Below, one piece after another: positions 12,578 to 17,161 of a stretch of DNA of 17,161 nt. The notes beneath the pieces were generated by a model. It made no database searches. It saw only the letters and a program-made list of their open reading frames with translations, and was not told the origin of the DNA. Position 1 is the first letter of the stretch, and each line of letters starts with the position of its first letter. This DNA comes from JAKLIN01 sp964544395 (lineage in GTDB: Archaea > Nanobdellota > Nanobdellia > Pacearchaeales > GW2011-AR1), in the NCBI GenBank assembly GCA_964544395.1, contig CAZJAO010000011.1, positions 1-17,161 on the forward strand. The letters are read 5' to 3'. The translations under genes and the position numbers were made by a program.

Positions 12578-14335
12578 ATGGAACCTAAAATTCGTCAGCC
12601 GATAATAACAGTATGCGGTCATGTTGACCACGGAAAGACATCTTTACTCGATAAGATTAGACAGAGCTCTATTCAAAAGGGGGAAGCAGGAGGAATCACG
12701 CAGAAGATTTCCTTCACCTTATATCCTATAGAAATGTTAAAAAAAGCATTTCCGTTAATTGATGAATCCGGAATTAAACTGGACATTCCTGGATTTTTAT
12801 TTATTGACACGCCGGGACATGCAGCATTCACAAATTTAAGAAAGAGAGGCGGAAGCCTTGCAGATTTGGCGATATTGGTAATTGATATTAATGAAGGAAT
12901 TAAACCCCAGACAGCAGAAGTTATTCAGATTTTGAAATTGAATAAAACTCCTTTTATTATTGCATTAAATAAAATAGATAATATTTCAGGATGGCGTCTG
13001 GCAAAGAATAGCAAAGTTGGTTTAAGAGAAAATATAGATTCTCAGCCAATTAACATAAAACAGCTTTTCGACGAGAAGTACATGACTCTTATTGCTGCTC
13101 TGAACAGTTTTGGATTTGATTCAGATTTGTATTATAATATTTCAGACTTCACAAAGAAAATTGCACTTGTTCCATGTTCTGCAAGAACTGGTGAAGGAAT
13201 TCCAGAATTGATTATGATGCTTTGTGGATTAAGCCAAAAATATCTACAAAATAAATTAACTCTGGGAGAAAAAGCGAGGGGAGTAATTCTTGAAGTAAAA
13301 AAGGAAAAAGAAATGAATTACATTGAAGCGATTTTATATGACGGAACGTTATCTAAAAAAAGCGAAATTGCCGTAGCAGATTTGAATGGAAAAGCAATGA
13401 TTACAAAGATAAGATTGCTTGAAGAGATTCTTCCATTAAGTTCAAAGTTTTTCTCAAAAGATGAAGTTCAAGCAGCAACAGGATTAAGATTGCAATTAAT
13501 TGAAAAATCAGATATCCTTCCAGGCATGCCCTTTGTTGAATTTTCAGGCAATAAGGAAGAAATTGAAAAAACATTCAGAAAAGAAATTTCAGAGAACATA
13601 AAAACAGACAAGCAGGGAATAATTGCAAAAGCCGATTCTCTTGGAAGTCTTGAAGCACTTTTATATTTATTAAGGCAAAGTAACATTCCGATTGTCAAAG
13701 CAGGAATTGGAAAAATCAACAAGACCGATGTAATATCTGCAAAAGCAAGTTTTGAAATCAATGAACTTGACACGGTCATTGTAGGTTTCAATGTTTCAAT
13801 TGATGATGATGCAAAACTTCTATCTGAACAGGGAATAGCGGTTAAGGTAATTACCGATGATATTGTATACAAACTGATTGAGAATCTGACTGAATTCAGA
13901 GAAGCAAAAGGAAGAGATTTGGAAAAGAAAAGATTGATGGGGCTTGCTTCATTATGCAAGATAAAAATCTTGCCGCAGTATGTTTTCAGAAATACTAATC
14001 CCGCTATCTTTGGTGTGAAAATTGAAGCAGGAAAGTTAATGCATGGAGTAAATCTTATTGACAAGACAGATGAGAAAGCAGGAAGAATAAAAAACATCCA
14101 ATCGGAGAATCATTCTGTAAATGAGGCCACAGAGGGAATGGAAGTTGCTGTTTCAATTCCAGGTTCAAACTTTGAAAGAAAATTGAAAGATAAAGATTTT
14201 TTGTATTCAGATATTTCAGATTCACAATTCAGAAATTTCAAGAAGAATAAAGATCTTCTTTCTTCATCAGAGATATCCGCATTGCAGGAGATTGCAACAA
14301 TAAAAAGAGAAAAGAATCCAGAGTGGGGAAAGTAA
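12578..14335 (+). CDS. infB: Translation initiation factor aIF5B (IF2-like GTPase)
   Basis: aIF5B is the archaeal counterpart of bacterial IF2 and promotes subunit joining during initiation. The 585 residues match the usual archaeal size. GTPase motifs in order are: GHVDHGKT at 14-21, GEAGGITQKI at about 35-44 (switch I), DTPGH at 77-81, NKID at 131-134, and a CSARTGEG motif near the end of the G domain. They are followed by the beta-barrel domain II (RGVILEVKKEKEMNYIEAILYDG), the alpha-beta-alpha domain III (GIIAKADSLGSLEALLYLLRQ) and domain IV (FGVKIEAGKLMHGVNL). The frame is open from an ATG at 12536, but the extra 14 residues are hydrophobic and unlike the family, and TATA spacing points to 12578. 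The 3' end abuts the aIF2-gamma gene with no intervening base. Confidence 0.96.
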   Translation: MEPKIRQPIITVCGHVDHGKTSLLDKIRQSSIQKGEAGGITQKISFTLYPIEMLKKAFPLIDESGIKLDIPGFLFIDTPGHAAFTNLRKRGGSLADLAILVIDINEGIKPQTAEVIQILKLNKTPFIIALNKIDNISGWRLAKNSKVGLRENIDSQPINIKQLFDEKYMTLIAALNSFGFDSDLYYNISDFTKKIALVPCSARTGEGIPELIMMLCGLSQKYLQNKLTLGEKARGVILEVKKEKEMNYIEAILYDGTLSKKSEIAVADLNGKAMITKIRLLEEILPLSSKFFSKDEVQAATGLRLQLIEKSDILPGMPFVEFSGNKEEIEKTFRKEISENIKTDKQGIIAKADSLGSLEALLYLLRQSNIPIVKAGIGKINKTDVISAKASFEINELDTVIVGFNVSIDDDAKLLSEQGIAVKVITDDIVYKLIENLTEFREAKGRDLEKKRLMGLASLCKIKILPQYVFRNTNPAIFGVKIEAGKLMHGVNLIDKTDEKAGRIKNIQSENHSVNEATEGMEVAVSIPGSNFERKLKDKDFLYSDISDSQFRNFKKNKDLLSSSEISALQEIATIKREKNPEWGK

Positions 14336-15526
14336 TTATTTATTAGCGACTTCGCCCCAGCCAATAAGCCTCCAGTGTCCGTTAAGATTTCTTGCAATTC
14401 CAAGATTGTCGCCTTTCAATGCAATTACAGGAATATTGAGAGATAATTCTATTTCATTTCCCTTGATTTTCTCGACAATTCCAACAGTAATTGTAGTGTT
14501 TATGCTAAGCATGAGCATTTCCTTTGTCTTTATCGGCTCTATCTTTTGATTTTCTGCAATTCCAAGAACTTCTTTGAACAAGGAATAATTAATTTTCATG
14601 TGATGAGTTATCTCTGGAAGAACTCCAATTTTTGAGACAAGACAGCCAGTCAAAGAATCTGCTTTTGTTAATGAAGGGTCAAGGCTTGTTTCAATTGCAA
14701 GACTCACTCCAGGCAAAGCCTCTTGAATTGATTCATCTCCTTTATGCAAAGACAAAACTTTCGTTGTCAGAGTCTGATAAGTTTTCTGGTTTGCTTTCTT
14801 TATGCTTAATCCGGGCTTGATTTCAATTTCATCGCCGACTTTCAGTTTGCCTTTCTTCAATATACCTCCAAGAACTCCCCCTTTCATTTTATTGATTTCT
14901 ATTCCCGGCCTGTTAATATCAAAGCTTCTTGCAACAAGAAAAATTGGTTCAGAAGTTGTGTCTCTTTCAGGAACTTCAAGCTTGCAGATTTCCTCAAGAA
15001 TTTTGTCTATGTTAATTTCCTGCTGTGCCGATACAGGAATTATTGGCGCATTTTCAACAGGAGTTCCTTTCAAGAAATTTTTTATTTCTTTGTAATTTTC
15101 TATAACTTTATCTCTTGGGATTAAGTCAATCTTGTTCTGGACAACAATTAAATTCTTGATTTTCTTGGCAAGTAAAACCATGAAATGCTCTCTTGTCTGG
15201 GGTTTAATTCCTTCATTTGCAGCAATTACAAGAATGGCTGCATCAATAATTGCAGCTCCCGAAAGCATTGTTGCCATGAGCATTTCATGCCCCGGCGCAT
15301 CAATAAAACTTACATATCTGACTGGTTTTCCCTTCTTCTGGGTATTATAATTATCTCCATCTTTGTAAATAATAGCATCAGCATATCCCAATTTGATTGT
15401 AATTCCCCTCTTTAATTCCTCAGAATGCGTATCCGTTACTTTCCCAGTAAGTTTTCTAAGCAAAGTAGTTTTTCCGTGGTCAATATGTCCCACAACTCCA
15501 ATATTCAAAGAAGGTATGTTTTCCAT
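14336..15526 (-). CDS. eif2g: Translation initiation factor aIF2 gamma subunit
   Basis: aIF2-gamma is the GTPase that, with alpha and beta subunits, delivers initiator Met-tRNA to the small subunit. G-domain motifs are: GHIDHGKT at 13-20, RGITI at 40-44, DAPGH at 76-80, NKID at 131-134 and SAQ at 166-168, with the gamma-specific LMATMLSGAAIIDAAILVIAANEGIKPQTREH. The two beta barrels follow (ARSFDINRPGIEINKMKGGVLGG, LPGVSLAIETSLDPSLTKADSLTGCLVSKIGVLPE, and a C-terminal HWRLIGWGEV). It has 396 residues, somewhat shorter than the usual 410-415. The zinc knuckle that normally follows GYADA is missing: residues about 51-69 read IIYKDGDNYNTQKKGKPV with no cysteines. A TATA-like element is centred 25 nt before the ATG. 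The stop codons of this gene and the convergent aIF5B gene touch. Confidence 0.96.
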   Translation of the reverse strand: MENIPSLNIGVVGHIDHGKTTLLRKLTGKVTDTHSEELKRGITIKLGYADAIIYKDGDNYNTQKKGKPVRYVSFIDAPGHEMLMATMLSGAAIIDAAILVIAANEGIKPQTREHFMVLLAKKIKNLIVVQNKIDLIPRDKVIENYKEIKNFLKGTPVENAPIIPVSAQQEINIDKILEEICKLEVPERDTTSEPIFLVARSFDINRPGIEINKMKGGVLGGILKKGKLKVGDEIEIKPGLSIKKANQKTYQTLTTKVLSLHKGDESIQEALPGVSLAIETSLDPSLTKADSLTGCLVSKIGVLPEITHHMKINYSLFKEVLGIAENQKIEPIKTKEMLMLSINTTITVGIVEKIKGNEIELSLNIPVIALKGDNLGIARNLNGHWRLIGWGEVANK

Positions 15527-15546
15527 TAAAAGTTTAAGAAAAAGTG

Positions 15547-15555
15547 CATTAAAAA
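15547..15555 (-). promoter_or_regulatory. TATA-like element for aIF2-gamma
   Basis: On the minus strand this reads TTTTTAATG and is centred 25 nt before the ATG at 15526, in the 39-nt gap between two minus-strand genes. Confidence 0.4.
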
Positions 15556-15565
15556 ATCTTTGGAA

Positions 15566-16039
15566 TTAGTCATTCGTGAAATCAACGTAGCCATTTACAA
15601 CTCTAAGTCTTCTTTTTCCGTCTCCATCCATGCGAATATTCTTCTCCTCAGCTCTCTCTCTCTGTCTTTCAAATTCTTCTCCAGGTTGTCGTCGTGGTGG
15701 CGGGAAATTATTTTCTCTTCTTGTCTCTCTTGAATGATTAAGGCGAACATCTGTAAGTGCTCTTATATCTCTAAAAAGATAAATTACACCTGTGAGAAAC
15801 ATCGTTGCAACTACAACAGCAAAGGCATCATCAAGAACCTCTATATTGTATATAGAAACAAGATTGAGGACATTTAATATTCTTCTTACAAAAAGAATGA
15901 AAATAGCAATGAAAAAGAAAATGAGTGTCCATCTGAATCTTCCTTTAGTCCTTTTAATTACTGCAGACAAAAAAAACAAAACTATTAAATCAATTGCCAT
16001 TGCAGTTAAAGTCAATGTGATTGCTACCCAGTCTAGCAT
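15566..16039 (-). CDS. Three-helix membrane protein with charged cytoplasmic tail, unknown function
   Basis: This 157-residue protein is not recognised. Residues about 3-28, 37-58 and 69-90 form three membrane helices, with Arg/Lys-rich turns between the first and second (KRTKGRFRW) and at the end of the second (RRILN). The remaining 65 residues are highly charged and probably disordered, with Arg- and Glu-rich stretches (RRENNFPPPRRQPGEEFERQRERAEEKN) and a terminal RLRVVNGYVDFTND. The layout resembles the membrane input part of some archaeal signalling proteins but no kinase or effector domain is present. The ATG is 1 nt after the stop of the Ig-like surface protein gene, so the two are coupled and could form a membrane complex. 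Function cannot be assigned. Confidence 0.65.
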   Translation of the reverse strand: MLDWVAITLTLTAMAIDLIVLFFLSAVIKRTKGRFRWTLIFFFIAIFILFVRRILNVLNLVSIYNIEVLDDAFAVVVATMFLTGVIYLFRDIRALTDVRLNHSRETRRENNFPPPRRQPGEEFERQRERAEEKNIRMDGDGKRRLRVVNGYVDFTND

Positions 16040-16040
16040 T

Positions 16041-17120
16041 TTATCTCCACAATAGGTCTTCTAAACCCACTCTCTTTATTTGTTTTGAACGTTTCTTCAT
16101 TCTCTTTATTATTATGAACCCGATGAAACCGGTTATTAATACAACCAACCCAATTATGATTATTATATATATCTTTTCTTTGGGGGAGACCGTTACAATG
16201 TCAAATCCCGTCGATGCGCTCGCTATTTTTCCTATGTAGGTCGCTTTTACATAGAGGATATAGTGTCCAAGAGGGGCATTAGCTGGAATCAAGAGACTCT
16301 TAATGAAACTGCTTTGTGTCTGAATAGCAACGGTATCCGATTGATTCAAAATCACATTTCCGCTGTCGTCTTCTATGATATATTGAAGAGCAACATCCCC
16401 GAAAGTTGAACCAAGATTGTAAAGGCTTATTCCTGCGAGCATCGTCTCGCCAGGAGCTATTTGTGTATTTGGGAGATTTATTGCAACATCAAGCAAGGGG
16501 TTGCTGGACTCTATTTCAAGTGCCGCAAAGGCAGGCAATGAAGCTCCATTGGAGGTGAATATAAATGAACCAAGATACAAATCAGGAGGTGTATCATTTC
16601 TTGCTATGAAATCAATTGTGATGATTTTTGATTCTCCCGGATTTAAATTAAAGGAAGTATCGCTTAATCTTGCTAAAGTACCAAGTCCGTTTGAGATAGA
16701 CATGCTTGCAGCCTGTGTTCCTATATTAGTTACGGTAATTGTTTGAGTTGCTATTTCCCCCTGTTTTAGAAATGCCTTCAAGCTATTAGTGCTCAGTGTA
16801 AATGTTGGTGTTGAGGGAACTGGATAAGGCGTTCCGCCACCCCCTCCACCACCGCCACCTTGGATTACGATAGTTGTTACATTTGTTACATTAGTCACAT
16901 TTATTATTGTTGTTCCATTTGCAGGCAAGGAAACGTTTTGAAGAGCCACTTCCGTCGATGTCGTAAAAGTCTGATTATCTCCCAAGCAGCCAATCATCGT
17001 TTGATTATCTCCCCCGCACCCAATATACAATTGGTCATCAGCAGAAATAAGTTTTGCGGTTAAAACAATACAAATTACTAAAACCAGTAATAGAAAGATT
17101 TGTACATTTTTTTTTTGCAT
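16041..17120 (-). CDS. Anchored Ig-like surface protein with poly-Gly linker
   Basis: This is a 359-residue exported protein. The signal peptide covers residues about 1-27. Then comes a tandem repeat, YIGCGGDNQT/MIGCLGDNQT (about 32-51), carrying two cysteines, a sequon-rich stretch with NVT three times in tandem (about 74-82), and nine consecutive glycines (88-96). Two Ig-like or NEW3/CARDB-like modules follow (about 106-205 and 210-310): the first has TITVTNIGTQAASMSIS and LNPGESKIITIDF, the second IAPGETMLAGISLYNLGSTFGDVALQY and SLLIPANAPLGHYILYVKATY. A membrane helix at about 317-338 and a basic tail anchor it. It lies 1 nt from genes on both sides, so it is the middle member of an operon. 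It is probably a surface scaffold; there is no catalytic motif. Confidence 0.75.
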   Translation of the reverse strand: MQKKNVQIFLLLVLVICIVLTAKLISADDQLYIGCGGDNQTMIGCLGDNQTFTTSTEVALQNVSLPANGTTIINVTNVTNVTTIVIQGGGGGGGGGTPYPVPSTPTFTLSTNSLKAFLKQGEIATQTITVTNIGTQAASMSISNGLGTLARLSDTSFNLNPGESKIITIDFIARNDTPPDLYLGSFIFTSNGASLPAFAALEIESSNPLLDVAINLPNTQIAPGETMLAGISLYNLGSTFGDVALQYIIEDDSGNVILNQSDTVAIQTQSSFIKSLLIPANAPLGHYILYVKATYIGKIASASTGFDIVTVSPKEKIYIIIIIGLVVLITGFIGFIIIKRMKKRSKQIKRVGLEDLLWR

Positions 17121-17121
17121 T

Positions 17122-17161
17122 TTATCCTATCTTCATTGCATCAATGTCTGTTGCAGTATTC
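17122..17161 (-). CDS. 3' end of a gene cut by the window edge
   Basis: Reading the minus strand gives ...NTATDIDAMKIG then TAA, one nucleotide before the ATG of the Ig-like surface protein. This is the same stop-N-ATG spacing as at the next junction of the operon (16039/16041). Only 12 codons are visible, so no family can be named. The call rests on the junction geometry. Confidence 0.5.
   Translation of the reverse strand, partial: NTATDIDAMKIG

Noticed and set aside
13468..14097. 209-residue minus-strand frame opposite aIF5B
   Set aside because: It is an antisense shadow; the plus-strand frame carries all aIF5B domains.

Overview
The window is AT-rich archaeal chromosome. The evidence is archaeal-type aIF2-gamma and aIF5B, an archaeal-type ribosomal protein S10, TATA boxes at a fixed distance from start codons with almost no Shine-Dalgarno leaders, many sequon-rich secreted proteins, and a tRNA-Ser with no encoded CCA. 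Compact genes, many small membrane proteins, a PGF-pre-PGF-like surface protein and an aIF2-gamma without its usual zinc knuckle suggest a DPANN lineage of the Pacearchaeota/Woesearchaeota kind. That placement is inferred from gene style, not from a tree.

Layout. 43-3752 (minus): a two-gene surface unit made of a 1073-residue exported protein with a complete DUF3494 (ice-binding-like) domain plus Ig-like repeats, followed 2 nt later by a small C-terminally anchored exported protein. 3935-4252 (minus): a small winged-helix-like protein with a membrane tail. 4358-7331 (plus): ribosomal protein S10, a probable membrane-tethered diadenylate cyclase (c-di-AMP synthase), then a tight thyA-folA-tmk operon for dTMP/dTDP synthesis. 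7421-7501: tRNA-Ser(GGA), followed by a 59-residue membrane protein. 7723-9975 (minus): two more surface proteins, one PGF-pre-PGF-like and one with about 37 N-glycosylation sequons. 10061-12136 (plus): a membrane-anchored cupredoxin, a possible 16-residue micropeptide, a PC4-like single-stranded-DNA/transcription cofactor, and a translationally coupled thioredoxin-like/CcdA-like pair. 12119-12502 (minus): a CheY-like receiver with Asn at the phospho-acceptor position. 12578-14335 (plus) and 14336-15526 (minus): aIF5B and aIF2-gamma, convergent with zero bases between their stop codons. 15566-17161 (minus): an operon of a gene cut by the window edge, an anchored Ig-like surface protein, and a three-helix membrane protein.

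How the genes work together. ThyA makes dTMP and dihydrofolate, FolA recycles the dihydrofolate, and Tmk makes dTDP, so the operon is a self-contained thymidylate cycle. The ThyA closely resembles bacterial enzymes and was probably acquired. The thioredoxin-like protein and the CcdA-like carrier plausibly pass reducing equivalents across the membrane to exported proteins, with the cupredoxin nearby. The surface genes fit a cell that invests in adhesion or cell-cell contact. At least a dozen genes have a TATA box centred about 25 nt before the ATG, which implies mostly leaderless mRNAs and was used here to choose starts. No mobile element, CRISPR array or integrase was seen, and no gene-free stretch exceeds 300 bases.
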